NCBI GenBank assembly: GCA_016710365.1
Contig: JADJVW010000018.1
Location: 1-64,000, forward strand
Length of the DNA: 64,000 nt
Direction: 5' to 3'
Source of the DNA: Candidatus Caldilinea saccharophila
GTDB lineage: Bacteria; Chloroflexota; Anaerolineae; Caldilineales; Caldilineaceae
A model generated the notes under the pieces. It was given only the letters and a program-made list of their open reading frames with translations, had not been told where the DNA came from and did not search any database. A program made the translations under genes and the position numbers. This document shows, in pieces, positions 36,166 to 46,322 of this stretch; positions within the stretch are counted from its first letter, which is position 1; each line of letters starts with the position of its first letter.

Positions 36166-38085
36166 ATGACCACATCGCCTTCGGAGCCTGCGGACGCCGG
36201 CAACCAGCAACAGCGACAGCGTGTTGGGTCGCTTCAAAAGCAAGCGGAGCGGCTCCTGCCGTGGCTTGTCTGGGCTCTCTTTCTTCTGCTTTACGCAAGC
36301 ACCGCCGCGCCTTCCATCGTTGCGTTGTTCGACGATACGCTTGAATTTCAACTCGTGCTGCCTGGCTTTGGCATCGCCCACCCGACCGGATACCCGCTCT
36401 ACACGTTGGTGGGCGGGGGGTGGAGCCATCTGCTGCCCTTCGGCAATTGGGCGTGGCGGGTGAATCTCTTCAGCGCGCTGGCGGCAGCGACCACCGCCGC
36501 ACTGATCTTCGTACTGGCGCGACGGCTGACCCAAGATGAACAGGGTCGCGGCGATCCATGGGCCGGCCTGGCCGCCGCGGCTGCGTTTGGATTGGGCCCG
36601 GTCTGGTGGCAGCAAGCTACAGTAGCTGAAGTGTACGCCTTGCATAATTTGTTTGTGGCCGCGATTCTCGTAGTCGCCGTCGGCATTCCGCGCACGCACG
36701 GGACAGCCTTTGATCGGCGCATTTCCTTGCTATTGGTGCTGATTGGGCTGGGGCTTGCACACCATCGCACTGTCGTCTTGCTCTTGCCTGGCTTAGCAAT
36801 CTATCTGCTGTGGACAGTTCCAGCGATCCTGCGCCCGCGCCGCATCTGGCTGGTGTGGGTGGGCGCGTTGGCCGCGCCACTGCTGCTTTACCTCTACATT
36901 CCACTGCGCGCCGCGCAGGGCGTCGCCGACCTGAACGGCAGCTATGCCAACACATGGGGCGGATTCTGGGATCACGTGCTGGCGCGCCAATACACCAGCT
37001 TCTTCACCGCCAACGAACTGAGTCGTAGCTACGATGCCGCGGGCTGGCTACATCTCTGGCGTGCACAAACCGGCTGGATCGGCGTTGTGCTGAGTGCGCT
37101 TGGCCTCGGTATGCTTGCCGACCGCAAACTCCGTCCGGCCTGGGTCTTGATCGTGCTGGTGCTCGCCGCCAACCTGGTCTTTGCGCTGAGCTATCGCGTT
37201 GGCGATCCTGAAGTGTTTCTGCTGCCGGGCTTGTTGTGCGCTGCTGTGTTGGCCGGCGGTGGTCTCGCCTTGCTCCGGCGGCAAACGCCGCGTGCGCGCT
37301 GGCACACACCGCTTACCGTGCTCATCCTCCTGCTGCTGATGGCCGGCGGCGGGCGCGACGCTTCCATCGATCGCAGCGGCGAATGGGCGGCGCACGACTA
37401 CGCGGTTGACATGGCAAAAGTCGACTTTCCGCCTGGCAGCCGCGTCATCGGCATCGAGGGCGAGATGACCGCGCTCAAGTACATGCAGCAGGCCGAGCAG
37501 ATCGGGCTGGCGGCCACCCCGATCGTCGCCAACGATCCAGAGCAACGACGCGCGGCGCTGGCTGTCGCGCTGGCTGAGGGCGCGGCGCCCTATCTGACGC
37601 GGGAACTGGATGGCATTGCCGCCCAATACAGCTTCACCGGTGAGGGGCCGCTGGTGCGCGTCTGGCCGCGCGGCCAGGTCGAGGCGCAAACGCCGCCAAT
37701 TCGTAGTGAGCTCGCTCTGCTGGATGGACGCCTGCTGCTTGAAGGGTACGATCTCCAGCGCCTGGCGTGGGCCGGCGGGCCGGCAGCGCGCATCACCTTG
37801 TATTGGCGCCCGACCGCGGCGCTGGATCGCGACCTCAAAGTATCGTTGCGCGCGGTCGATGCCGCCGGCGTCCCGCTGACGTTGGAAAATGGCGCCTCGG
37901 CAGTGGTGGACGCCTATCCGCTGCGTCAGGTTGCCGGCGCGACGACGTGGGCGCCGGGCGTCCAGGTGCGCGATGTGTACGAGACATCCATCCCTAGCGA
38001 TACAGAGGAATCTTACCTTCTACTGATCATCTACGACGCTGAAACTCTGGAGGAAGTCGGCAGGTTGGCGGCGCCGCTGCCATAA
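36166..38085 (+). CDS. DUF2723 family membrane glycosyltransferase-like protein
   Basis: A 639-residue protein. The acidic first loop and hallmark are [19 protein letters not shown] followed by [15 protein letters not shown], typical of DUF2723, a family related to protein O-mannosyltransferases. About ten helices follow, then a soluble C-terminal domain (about residues 420-639) with beta-rich [13 protein letters not shown] segments. It probably moves a lipid-linked sugar to an extracytoplasmic acceptor. ATG 36166 (or GTG 36163) is the start; no clear ribosome site is seen and TAGACT close upstream could be a leaderless -10 box. Confidence 0.82.
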   Translation: MTTSPSEPADAGNQQQRQRVGSLQKQAERLLPWLVWALFLLLYASTAAPSIVALFDDTLEFQLVLPGFGIAHPTGYPLYTLVGGGWSHLLPFGNWAWRVNLFSALAAATTAALIFVLARRLTQDEQGRGDPWAGLAAAAAFGLGPVWWQQATVAEVYALHNLFVAAILVVAVGIPRTHGTAFDRRISLLLVLIGLGLAHHRTVVLLLPGLAIYLLWTVPAILRPRRIWLVWVGALAAPLLLYLYIPLRAAQGVADLNGSYANTWGGFWDHVLARQYTSFFTANELSRSYDAAGWLHLWRAQTGWIGVVLSALGLGMLADRKLRPAWVLIVLVLAANLVFALSYRVGDPEVFLLPGLLCAAVLAGGGLALLRRQTPRARWHTPLTVLILLLLMAGGGRDASIDRSGEWAAHDYAVDMAKVDFPPGSRVIGIEGEMTALKYMQQAEQIGLAATPIVANDPEQRRAALAVALAEGAAPYLTRELDGIAAQYSFTGEGPLVRVWPRGQVEAQTPPIRSELALLDGRLLLEGYDLQRLAWAGGPAARITLYWRPTAALDRDLKVSLRAVDAAGVPLTLENGASAVVDAYPLRQVAGATTWAPGVQVRDVYETSIPSDTEESYLLLIIYDAETLEEVGRLAAPLP

Positions 38086-38104
38086 ACCATCCTGCTGTGT
38101 GGTT

Positions 38105-38133
38105 TTGAGAATCCCTCCGCGCTGTGGAATAAT
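38105..38133 (+). promoter_or_regulatory. sigma70-type promoter for the SH3 lipoprotein gene
   Basis: TTGAGA (38105-38110), 17-nt spacer, AATAAT (38128-38133). The leader to ATG 38256 is about 115 nt. Confidence 0.6.
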
Positions 38134-38255
38134 GGATATGTTTGTGTCTGGATGCAACGGTATCCAGTGTCAAAGTTGCCCGATGTAGGCTGCGTCGAAA
38201 AGCTCAACAGCATAATGCCGGTGGCGTCGGGCAAGAAAAATAAAGAGGGTTCAAA

Positions 38256-39098
38256 ATGCGATTCAATCGAATGGTTCTTATTGTAACACTCATGATGGCG
38301 GTGGCGCTCTTGGCAGCTTGCCAGCCGATCACGGCGGAGGATATGCAAAGCGCGCTGGCCGGGCAACCGGTTTCCACCGAGTCCTCAACCACTGTGGACG
38401 AGGGCGCGATGGCCACTGTCACGGCGCGTTCGCTGCGCGTGCGCGCCCAGCCGGGTGAGAGCGCCGAAGTCGTCGCCGGCATCCGCGAAGGCGAGCAGTA
38501 CGAAGTGATCGGGCGCAGCAGCGACGGTCTCTGGATCGAACTGGCGATCCCGAAGGCGCCGCAGGGATCGGGCTGGGTGTCCGCAAACTTTGTCACTGTG
38601 TCCGGCGCCATCACCGACGCCAAGGTGAGCAGCGCGCCGGTGGCGTCCACCCCCACTGCTGCACCGACTGTAGCAACCGTCACCGAGGCCGTCGCCACCG
38701 CAGCGCCAACTGAAGAAGCCGCCGAAGCAGTCGCCACCGCAGCGCCAACTGAAGAAGCCGCCGAAGCAGTCACCGCAGCGCCAACTGAAGAAGCCGCCGA
38801 AGCAGTCGCTACCGCAGCGCCAACTGAAGAAGCCACCGCAGCGCCCGCCGAGGAAACTGCCACAGCCATCGCGCCGGCGCCTGGTTTTGCGCTGGTGACC
38901 GCTGAAGGCGCACGCCTGCGCGTGCGCGCTGAGCCAAGCACCACCGCCGAAATCGTCGGTTGGGTCCAACCCGGCGAAACTGTCCCTGTGGCAGAAGTCT
39001 CCGCTGACGGCCTCTGGGTGAAATTGGGCGGCGTTCCCGACACTCAAAATCCGAACGGTGGTTGGGTCTCCGCCGAATTTGTGGTGCTCGGTCAGTAA
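38256..39098 (+). CDS. SH3-domain lipoprotein with repetitive linker
   Basis: A 280-residue protein. The signal sequence ends in the lipobox ALLAAC, then two bacterial SH3 domains: the first at about residues 50-118 ([32 protein letters not shown]) and the second at about residues 210-280 ([32 protein letters not shown]). Between them lies a Glu/Ala/Pro linker of near-identical 13-residue units ([13 protein letters not shown]). Bacterial SH3 domains usually bind cell wall peptides, so an envelope-bound role is likely. AGAGGG precedes the ATG. Confidence 0.85.
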   Translation: MRFNRMVLIVTLMMAVALLAACQPITAEDMQSALAGQPVSTESSTTVDEGAMATVTARSLRVRAQPGESAEVVAGIREGEQYEVIGRSSDGLWIELAIPKAPQGSGWVSANFVTVSGAITDAKVSSAPVASTPTAAPTVATVTEAVATAAPTEEAAEAVATAAPTEEAAEAVTAAPTEEAAEAVATAAPTEEATAAPAEETATAIAPAPGFALVTAEGARLRVRAEPSTTAEIVGWVQPGETVPVAEVSADGLWVKLGGVPDTQNPNGGWVSAEFVVLGQ

Positions 39099-39103
39099 AC
39101 ACC

Positions 39104-39158
39104 GGTGCGCGGACGTCTCGTCCGCCTTATGTTAAAATGCGGACGAGACGTCCGCACC
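39104..39158. repeat. GCGGACGAGACGTCCGC-type inverted repeat
   Basis: The arms 39109-39125 and 39139-39155 are perfect 17-nt complements with a 13-nt loop; an outer GGTGC/GCACC extension pairs with a 2-nt bulge. It may act as a terminator for the SH3 lipoprotein gene. Confidence 0.8.
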
Positions 39159-39390
39159 ACGCATAAAGTTTGATACGGGCTGGCGGCTCAGTAGGTGCGC
39201 CAGCCCGTTCTTGTTTCCTGCGTCTCCAGCAATGCCTCTACGCGCGCCAGCATAGCAAAGCGGGAAACCAAACGCTGTACCGCGTCGTTTTACAGAGTGC
39301 GCTGCCAATGTCACTGACAGGTGGCGCAACATTTGGTTTTCGACCCACCTGTGCGGCTAACTGAACTATCAAGTGCGTGAAACGCTTTCG

Positions 39391-39418
39391 GGACTACGGA
39401 TTCAGGACTCAGGACTGC
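39391..39418. repeat. GGACTCA-type heptamer repeat just upstream of the PBP start
   Basis: Four heptamers (GGACTAC, GGATTCA, GGACTCA, GGACTGC) end 2 nt before ATG 39421, so they occupy the ribosome-binding region; the last AGGA may serve as the ribosome site. Confidence 0.65.
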
Positions 39419-39420
39419 TC

Positions 39421-42242
39421 ATGTACGAACTACAGCCTGCCCCGCCCAAACGGCCTCGATCCAACGGCGCTGCGCCGGGCCCCGCGCGCAATCGCCGCTT
39501 TTGGCAAGGTGTGGGCAGCGGCGTCCTGGCCTTTGTGATTTCTGCCGTACTAGTTGCCGGCGGTGTGTTGATCGGCTATGCCACGATGGCGCGGGACTTG
39601 CCCTCGCCCACTGAATTGCGCCAGCGCGCCAGCACCTTTCAAACCACCCGCATCTACGACCGCGAGGGCAATCTGCTCAACGAGGCGTTTGACCCGGACA
39701 TGGGCCGGCGGATTGAGGTCTTGCTTGCCAATATCTCGCCTTACGTGATTCAGGCCACCATCGCCACCGAGGACGCCAATTTCTACGCGCACCCTGGCAT
39801 CGATCCGGTTGCATTGCTGCGCGCCGTGTACTATGCCTTCCAGGAAGGTGATGTCGTCTCCGGCGGCTCGACGATCACCCAGCAGCTTGTCAAGCGCGTG
39901 CTGCTCTCGTCCGAACGCACAGCCACGCGCAAGATCAAAGAAGCCATCCTGGCCGCCGAAATCACGCGACGCTACAGCAAGGACGACATCCTCGAGCTTT
40001 ACCTGAATGAAGTTTATTACGGTAACCTCTCCTATGGCATCGACGCGGCCGCTGAGACCTATTTCGGCAAGGAAGTTGGCGAGCTGACGCTGGGCGAGGC
40101 CGCGTTGCTGGCCGGATTGCCGCAGCTCCTGCTTATTACGACCCTTACACGCATCCCGACCGCGCCAAGAAGCGTCAGAGCATTGTGCTCGGGTTGATGG
40201 TGGAGGCGGGGTACATCACCGCGGAGCAGGCAAACGCGGCATGGGTCGAGCCGCTCACCTATGTGCCGCTCCAGTTCGACCTCAAAGCGCCCCATTTCAC
40301 CCTCTTTGTACGCCAACAGTTGGAGCAACTTTTTGGTCCGGAGGCGCTCTATCAATCCGGGTACAGTGTGCACACCACGCTCGACCCGCGCTTGCAGGCC
40401 GAGGCAGAGCGCATTGTGGCGGAACAGGTGAGCGCACTCGCCGATCGCAACGTCTCCAACGGCGCGTTGGTGGCGATGCGCCCACAGACGGGCGAAGTGG
40501 TGGCGCTCGTCGGCAGCGCTGATTTCGACAACGTGGAGATCGACGGGCAGGTGAACATGGCGCTGGCGCCACGTCAGCCGGGCAGTGCGACCAAACCGTT
40601 TGTCTATCTTGCCACCTTCGACCTGCCGGACAAGCCGCAGGAGAAGCAGTGGACGCCAGGCACGCTCACCGCCGACATCAGCACGGCTTTCCCGGATGGC
40701 GTCAACCCACCCTACGTGCCGGTCAATTATGACGGCAAGGAAATGGGGCTGATCACTGTGCGCGCGGCGCTCGCCAACAGCCGCAACATCCCGGTGGTGG
40801 CCGCCTTACAGGAGGCGACACTGCCTGTTTTCGTCGATCTCATGCAGCGTTTTGGCGTGACCACCCTCACGCGGCCGGATTTTGGCCTGAGTCTGTCACT
40901 TGGCGCCGGTGAGATTCCACTCATCGAGTTGACCGACGCCTTTGCGACGCTCGCCAACAACGGTCTGCACATTCCACCCGTTACCATCCAGAAGATCACC
41001 GACGCGCAGGGTGAGATCATCTGTGAGCAGGGCACGGCGCAGCCTTGCCAGCCCGGCGTCGAAGCCGCCGAACAAGTTGTCAGCCCGGTCGATGCGTTCC
41101 TGCTCACCGATATTCTGAGTGACAACGAGGCGCGCACGCCGGTCTTTGGCGCCAACTCCGTGCTGCGGCTGGATCGGCCCGCGGCTGCCAAGACCGGCAC
41201 GACCAACGATTTCCGCGATAACTTGACCGTCGGCTACACGCCGCAGCTAGTCACCGGCGTGTGGGTGGGCAACGCGGACAACTCGCCGATGGTCAATATT
41301 TCCGGCGTAGCCGGCGCAGGCCCGATCTGGAATCAATTCATGACGGTCGCCCACAACGGCGAACCTGCGCAGCCTTTCATGCCGCCGGCCGGCGTGCGCC
41401 AGCACGAAGTCTGCGCCGACACCGGCGCGCTGCCCAGCGACGCGTGTCCGGAGAAGCGCCAACATTGGTTCGCCGAGGATCGCCCGCCGCTGCCCAAGGA
41501 GCAGGATCTTTGGCGGCGCATCCGCATGGTGCGCGGCACGGATCAGCTCGCCAATGAATTTACACCCGCCGACCAGATCGAGGAGCGCGTCTTCAAAGTC
41601 TACCCGCTGGAACATCGCGAATGGGCGATCCGCCACGGCATCGAGCAGCCGCCTATCGAGGCGGTGGCGCCGCTGCCGACGCCCGCACCGGGTGAGGTGC
41701 AGCTTGCTATCACCAGCCCCGGTGAAGGGGAGAGCGTGCACGGTGTGCTCCCCATCTTCGGCAGCGCTGCGCTGCCCGGCTTTGCCAGCTATGAACTGCA
41801 ATATGGCATCAGCCACGACCCCGGCGCGTTCAGTCCGCCCTTCAGCGGCCCGGTTGGCGCTCCGGTGATCAACGGCCAGCTTGGGGCGTGGGACACAACC
41901 GGGCTGGGCAACGGCCCACACACGCTGCGCCTGCTGCTGCGCGCCGGCAACGGCGCCCAATACGAGACGCGCGTGCGCGTTTTTGTCGACAACACGCCGC
42001 CCACCGACATGCCCGCACCCACGCCGACGTGGACGGCCGAAGCGCCTACAGTCACGCCGGAGCCGCCCACCGCCCTGCCGCCGACCGAAACACCGTGGCC
42101 GACGGACACGCCCGTGCTTCCGACGGATACGCCTCTGCCGCCGGAGGAGCCGACGCCCGCAGCGCCGCCCGTTGAAGCGCCGCCTGCCGAACCAACTTTC
42201 GACGCGACGCCGACGTGGACGCCGGAGGTGGTGAGTGGGTAG
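39421..42242 (+). CDS. class A penicillin-binding protein (PBP1A type), one frameshift
   Basis: A protein of about 940 residues for peptidoglycan polymerisation and cross-linking. After one membrane helix ([20 protein letters not shown]) comes the GT51 domain with [15 protein letters not shown] (catalytic Glu) and [17 protein letters not shown] one-base loss near 40126 separates LAGLPQ from the continuing frame ([12 protein letters not shown]). The transpeptidase domain has the SxxK Ser in [12 protein letters not shown], SxN in NSRNIP and KTGTTND. The tail is Pro/Thr-rich ([20 protein letters not shown]). ATG 39421 is preferred over GTG 39373, which would add residues encoded by a heptamer repeat. 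Confidence 0.92.
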
Positions 42243-42322
42243 TGGTTGGGAGCTTCAATATTTTATGATACATTGGAAAGCCGTAGCCATCTGTGCTTTC
42301 TGATAGACAAAGGAATCCGCTG

Positions 42323-43213
42323 ATGAGTGAGCCTAACGCAGCCGAAGATGTTTTCGTCGATCTGGCCGAACTTGAAGACGAGACGCCGACTCTCTGGCGG
42401 CTGATCGTCGACGCGGCGCCGCGCTCGGGCGCGGCGAATATGGCGATCGACCAGGCGATTGCCGAGGCGTGCGCGGCCGGCGACAGCCTGCCCACCGTGC
42501 GCTTCTATCGCTGGAACCCGCCGGCTGTCAGCCTGGGTCGCTTACAGTCGAGCGCTGACATCGACGCGCTGCGCGTGGCCGAGCTTGGCTACGAGATCGT
42601 GCGCAGACCAACAGGCGGGCGCGCCATCTTGCACACCGACGAGTTCACCTATTCCGTGGCCGCGGCGATGCAGCATCCCTTGATGCGCGGCGGGGTGATG
42701 GACGCCTATCTGCGCATCAGCAATGCGCTGCTGGCCGGGCTGCACCGGCTGGGCGCGCCGGCGGAAAAAGCGCCCGGCGATGTGCGCGTCGGCGCCGAGG
42801 TCTCCGCCGTCTGCTTCGAGGCGCCCAGCGCGTACGAAATCACGGTGGGCAGCCGCAAATTGATGGGCAGCGCGCAGAGTCGCCGCGCCAACTATGTGCT
42901 GCAACATGGCAGCCTGCCGCTCGTCGGCGACATCACGCGGCTGATCGATGCGCTGGCGCTGGCGCCGAACGAGGCCGCTCTGTTGCGCGCTGAGCTGCGC
43001 GAGCGCGCCTGCACCCTGGCGCAGGCGCTCGGCGTCAGCGATGACAGCGAGGCAGTGAGCTTTGCTTGTGTGGTCGCGGCGATGCAGGCTGGCTTTGCGA
43101 CGGCGCTGCATCTCAGCTTGGAGCCAAGCGAATTGACAGCAGCAGAAGTGCGCCGTTCCGCGGCGCTGATCCGCACCCAATTTGGCAGCGATCCATGGAA
43201 TCGACAACGGTGA
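42323..43213 (+). CDS. octanoyl/lipoyl transferase, LipM-like (BPL/LplA/LipB family)
   Basis: A 296-residue enzyme that attaches or transfers octanoyl/lipoyl groups to carrier domains of oxidative complexes. It has [33 protein letters not shown] and [20 protein letters not shown] with SAQSRR after it. The Cys in VCFEAPS matches the active-site Cys of LipM-type octanoyltransferases rather than LplA ligases. AAAGGAA lies before ATG 42323. The next gene follows after 3 nt. Confidence 0.85.
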   Translation: MSEPNAAEDVFVDLAELEDETPTLWRLIVDAAPRSGAANMAIDQAIAEACAAGDSLPTVRFYRWNPPAVSLGRLQSSADIDALRVAELGYEIVRRPTGGRAILHTDEFTYSVAAAMQHPLMRGGVMDAYLRISNALLAGLHRLGAPAEKAPGDVRVGAEVSAVCFEAPSAYEITVGSRKLMGSAQSRRANYVLQHGSLPLVGDITRLIDALALAPNEAALLRAELRERACTLAQALGVSDDSEAVSFACVVAAMQAGFATALHLSLEPSELTAAEVRRSAALIRTQFGSDPWNRQR

Positions 43214-43216
43214 ACT

Positions 43217-43504
43217 ATGGCCGTAGGCTTGTTGACGCTCGAACTTTATCTGCCGATGAACGATAGCCTCAAAGGCAAACGCAGCATCCTGAAGCCGCTG
43301 ATCGCCCGCATCTGCCACGACTTTAACGTTTCAGTCTGCGAGGCCGAGGCGCAGGACGTGCTGACGCGCGCCGTGATCGAAGTGGCGTGCGTCAGCCAGA
43401 ACGCCGCGCTGGCGCATCGACATTTGCAGGATGTCGCGCACCGCGTCGAACGCTGGCATGGCGACGCCCAGCTTATCGATTATCGGATTGAGATGTTGGG
43501 GTAG
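43217..43504 (+). CDS. DUF503 family protein (YlxP-like)
   Basis: A 95-residue protein matching DUF503: [20 protein letters not shown] at the start, then [20 protein letters not shown] and [23 protein letters not shown]503/YlxP proteins are small ferredoxin-like-fold proteins often encoded near ribosome-maturation genes; their exact role is unclear. It lies 3 nt after the LipM-like gene and is followed by a heptamer array. Confidence 0.88.
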   Translation: MAVGLLTLELYLPMNDSLKGKRSILKPLIARICHDFNVSVCEAEAQDVLTRAVIEVACVSQNAALAHRHLQDVAHRVERWHGDAQLIDYRIEMLG

Positions 43505-43509
43505 CAGGG

Positions 43510-43565
43510 GCGAGTTGCGAGTTGTGAGGGGCGAGTTGTGAGGGGCGAGTTGCGAGGGGCGAGGA
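43510..43565. repeat. GYGAGTT/GYGAGGG heptamer array, eight units
   Basis: Eight consecutive 7-mers (GCGAGTT, GTGAGGG, GCGAGGG in mixed order) begin 6 nt after the DUF503 stop codon and fill about half of the gap to the next gene. Confidence 0.85.
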
Positions 43566-43630
43566 AATCAGTCTGTGTGCAGACATGCAGGCTGATGGCA
43601 AAGCACCATTGCTGGAAAGCCAGATAGTGT

Positions 43631-45034
43631 ATGAATGGGTTTATTGAGCGATTGACGACCGCGCTCGGCGCGGAGAATGTGCTGACCGGCGCGGCGGTTC
43701 ACGAGCGCGCCACCAGTTGGATCGACTCGACGCCGCTGCACGCGCTGGCCATTGTCCGCCCCCGCACTACCGCCGAGGTTGCTACGGTGCTGCGGCTCTG
43801 TCATGCGGCGCGCCAGCCGGTGGTCGTTCAGGGCGGGCGCACCAATCTGGTGCGGGCGACGCACACCACCGCGCGTGACCTTGTTATTTCTCTGGAGCGC
43901 ATGGCCGCGGTGGTCGCGGTGGATGTCGCAAACCAGACCATGACCGTGCAGGCCGGCGCGCCGCTGCAGCGCGTGCAAGAAGTGGCCGCGGCGCATGGGC
44001 TGTTCTTTCCACTCGACCTGGCGGCGCGCGGGTCAGCGACCGTCGGCGGGTGCGTGGCGATGAATGCGGGCGGCGTGCGTGTGTTGCGCTACGGCATGAT
44101 GCGCGATCTGGTGTTGGGGCTGGAAGTCGTCCGTGCTGACGGCGCAGTGCTGACGATGCTGAACGCCATGCTCAAGGACAACGCCGGCTACGATCTCAAG
44201 CAGCTTTTTATCGGTAGCGAGGGCACGCTGGGCGTCGTCACCCAGGCGGTGCTGCGCCTTTTCCCGGCCCCGCGCACGCAGGCGACGGCGCTGCTGGCGA
44301 TGGATGACTTTGCACAGGTGACCGCGCTGGCGCCACGTTTGCAGCGCGATCTGGGCGGCGCGCTCGTCTCTTTCGAGGTGATGTGGAACAGCTACTATCG
44401 GCTGACGACGAGTGCGCCTGCGCCCAGCAAGCCGCCGCTGGCGCAACACTACGCCTTTTATGTGCTAATCGAAGCGTTGGGCGGCGACAAACGTTTTGAC
44501 CAGTCGCGCTTTGCAGACGCGCTCGAAGCCGCCGCCAATCACGGCTTGTTTGCCGATGCCGTCATCGCGCACAACGCGCAGCAGCGCGCCGACCTCTGGC
44601 GCATCCGCGAAGATTCCGAACAGATCGAACGCCAGCATCACCTCACCTTTGGCTACGATGTCAGCCTGCCCATCGGCGCGATGGAAGCTTACGTCGAAGA
44701 CGTGCAGGCGGGGGTGGCGCTGCATTTTGGCGATGCGGCGCGCTGTTGGGTTTATGGCCATCTGGGTGACGGCAATTTGCACGTCAATATGTGGACACCG
44801 CAGTTGCAGCCCGCGGACGCCGGTCGCGTCGCCGCGATTGTCTACGCGCCGCTGCGCTTACTGGGTGGCTCCATTTCGGCTGAGCATGGCATCGGCCTTG
44901 AAAAGAAGGCGTATCTTGCGCTGTGCCGCACGCCCGCCGAGATCGAGGCCATGCGTCTGCTCAAGCGGTCATTTGACCCACACGATATTCTCAATCCCGG
45001 AAAAGTGTTTGACCTGGAGGACAGCTTGTCATGA
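43631..45034 (+). CDS. FAD-linked oxidase, GlcD / D-2-hydroxyacid dehydrogenase type
   Basis: A 467-residue flavoprotein oxidising a 2-hydroxy acid such as glycolate or D-lactate. The PCMH FAD domain includes [15 protein letters not shown] and [20 protein letters not shown], then [20 protein letters not shown]. The C-terminal cap has [15 protein letters not shown] and [13 protein letters not shown]. No GlcF iron-sulfur partner is adjacent, so it may be a single-subunit form. ATG 43631 is used; the ribosome site is weak. Its stop overlaps the start of the next gene by 4 nt. Confidence 0.9.
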   Translation: MNGFIERLTTALGAENVLTGAAVHERATSWIDSTPLHALAIVRPRTTAEVATVLRLCHAARQPVVVQGGRTNLVRATHTTARDLVISLERMAAVVAVDVANQTMTVQAGAPLQRVQEVAAAHGLFFPLDLAARGSATVGGCVAMNAGGVRVLRYGMMRDLVLGLEVVRADGAVLTMLNAMLKDNAGYDLKQLFIGSEGTLGVVTQAVLRLFPAPRTQATALLAMDDFAQVTALAPRLQRDLGGALVSFEVMWNSYYRLTTSAPAPSKPPLAQHYAFYVLIEALGGDKRFDQSRFADALEAAANHGLFADAVIAHNAQQRADLWRIREDSEQIERQHHLTFGYDVSLPIGAMEAYVEDVQAGVALHFGDAARCWVYGHLGDGNLHVNMWTPQLQPADAGRVAAIVYAPLRLLGGSISAEHGIGLEKKAYLALCRTPAEIEAMRLLKRSFDPHDILNPGKVFDLEDSLS

Positions 45035-46065
45035 GCCGATCCCCGCTTGTGATTGTCCCCTATCGCAGCTTTGGCACCCCCACTGCGCTCCTTTTGCGAG
45101 GCCGCGTGCTGTACGAGAGGACGCCCGACGTCGCCGACATCAGCCACTCGATCTGGCGCAATTTTCGCAACGCGCTGCGGCGCATCGATTCGCATGAAGC
45201 GCCCGGTGTGACCGTCGAGGCTCGCTATCAGAACCAGCAACTCCAGACCGTCACCGATCATGAAGGGTATTTCGATCTGCATCTGCCGCTGACAGCACCG
45301 ATTGCAGCGGAGGGTGGTTGGCAGGCGGTGCCACTTTCGCTGGTGGAAGCGGGCACGGACAAACGGCTGGCGCCCACCACCGCGGAGGTTTTAGTGCCGC
45401 CCACGTCGGCCCGCTACGGCATCATCAGCGATATCGACGATACAGTGTTGCAAACCGGGGCGACCAGTTTCGTGCGCACGACGTTGGCAATCTTGCTGCA
45501 AAACGCGGCCACGCGCCTGCCTTTTCGTGGCGTCGCCGCGCTCTATCGGGCGCTGTATGCAGGCTACACGGGAAACGAACGCAATCCGATCTTCTATGTG
45601 TCGAGCAGCCCGTGGAACCTCTATGACTTTCTGGTCGAGTTTATGCAACTGCGCGGCATTCCGGCCGGCCCTGTGTTTTTGCGCGACTACAGCATTACGA
45701 TGATCACGCACAAGTTTAGTCACAATCATAAGCTGGAGTCGATGCGCAGCGTGCTCGAAGCCTATCCTGACCTGCCTTTTGTGTTGATGGGCGACAGCGG
45801 GCAACAGGACCCCGAACTCTACACGCGCCTGGCCGAAACGCACCCCGGCCGCGTGCGGGCGATTTACATCCGCGATGTGAGCGGCGACCGGCGCGACGCA
45901 GCCGTCGACGCAATGGCGGACGCGCTGCGCGCGCAAGGCGTCCCGCTGTTGCGCGTGGCGGATTCGCTGGCCGCGGCGGCGTCGGCGGTGGAATTGGGGC
46001 TTTTGCCTGCCGCTGCGGTCGACAGTGTGCGCGCGGCGATGACGGCGGAAGAAGACGGCGGATGA
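45031..46065 (+). CDS. APP1-like phosphatidate phosphatase domain protein (DUF2183)
   Basis: A 344-residue HAD-like phosphatase. The catalytic DxDxT motif is [14 protein letters not shown], followed by [30 protein letters not shown] and [18 protein letters not shown], matching yeast App1-type lipid phosphatases. The N-terminal about 120 residues form a beta-rich region ([22 protein letters not shown]) common in bacterial homologues. No signal peptide is seen, so it is probably cytoplasmic. A tandem GACGGCGGATGAA pair straddles its stop codon. Confidence 0.87.
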   Translation: MSRSPLVIVPYRSFGTPTALLLRGRVLYERTPDVADISHSIWRNFRNALRRIDSHEAPGVTVEARYQNQQLQTVTDHEGYFDLHLPLTAPIAAEGGWQAVPLSLVEAGTDKRLAPTTAEVLVPPTSARYGIISDIDDTVLQTGATSFVRTTLAILLQNAATRLPFRGVAALYRALYAGYTGNERNPIFYVSSSPWNLYDFLVEFMQLRGIPAGPVFLRDYSITMITHKFSHNHKLESMRSVLEAYPDLPFVLMGDSGQQDPELYTRLAETHPGRVRAIYIRDVSGDRRDAAVDAMADALRAQGVPLLRVADSLAAAASAVELGLLPAAAVDSVRAAMTAEEDGG

Positions 46066-46322
46066 AGACGGCGGATGAAGCATTGTCAGGTGGCCCACAG
46101 ATGCTTTGCCTTATCTGCGCTTATCAGCGTCTATCTGTGCACATCTACGTTCCCTTGTTGCTCGCTTTACCCAAAACTTCACGCTAAAGTGGCGTCACTT
46201 TGAAACCAGGTGTTTGTGACGATTGTACAGAGAGACCGGGCTTCTCCAAGAAGCCCGGTCTCTCGTTGTGGCGAGGAGGCCAATGCGGGTTACAGAGGAA
46301 ACTCTGGCTGAGGCGAAATCAT
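46066..46322. other. intergenic region between convergent genes, no gene seen
   Basis: It contains a second GACGGCGGATGAA unit, an ATCTGCG/ATCTGTG-like phrase repeat at about 46109-46160, and a strong hairpin at 46230-46264. No ORF or RNA is convincing. Confidence 0.6.
46230..46264. terminator. 16-bp hairpin between convergent genes
   Basis: GAGAGACCGGGCTTCT (46230-46245), CCA loop, and the exact complement (46249-46264). Probably a shared terminator; there is no long T tract. The ACCGGG core also occurs in the 51412-51444 hairpin. Confidence 0.6.

Larger units (their letters stand above)
39099..39420. other. intergenic region with hairpin and heptamer repeat, no gene seen
   Basis: This 322-nt gap contains the inverted repeat 39104-39158, an AT-poor stretch without a credible ORF, and the GGACTCA heptamers at 39391-39418. 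A promoter for the PBP gene is not obvious. Confidence 0.6.

Noticed and set aside
39170..39364. 64-codon plus-strand frame before the PBP gene
   Set aside because: No ribosome site and no similarity to a known family; it overlaps repeat-rich intergenic DNA.
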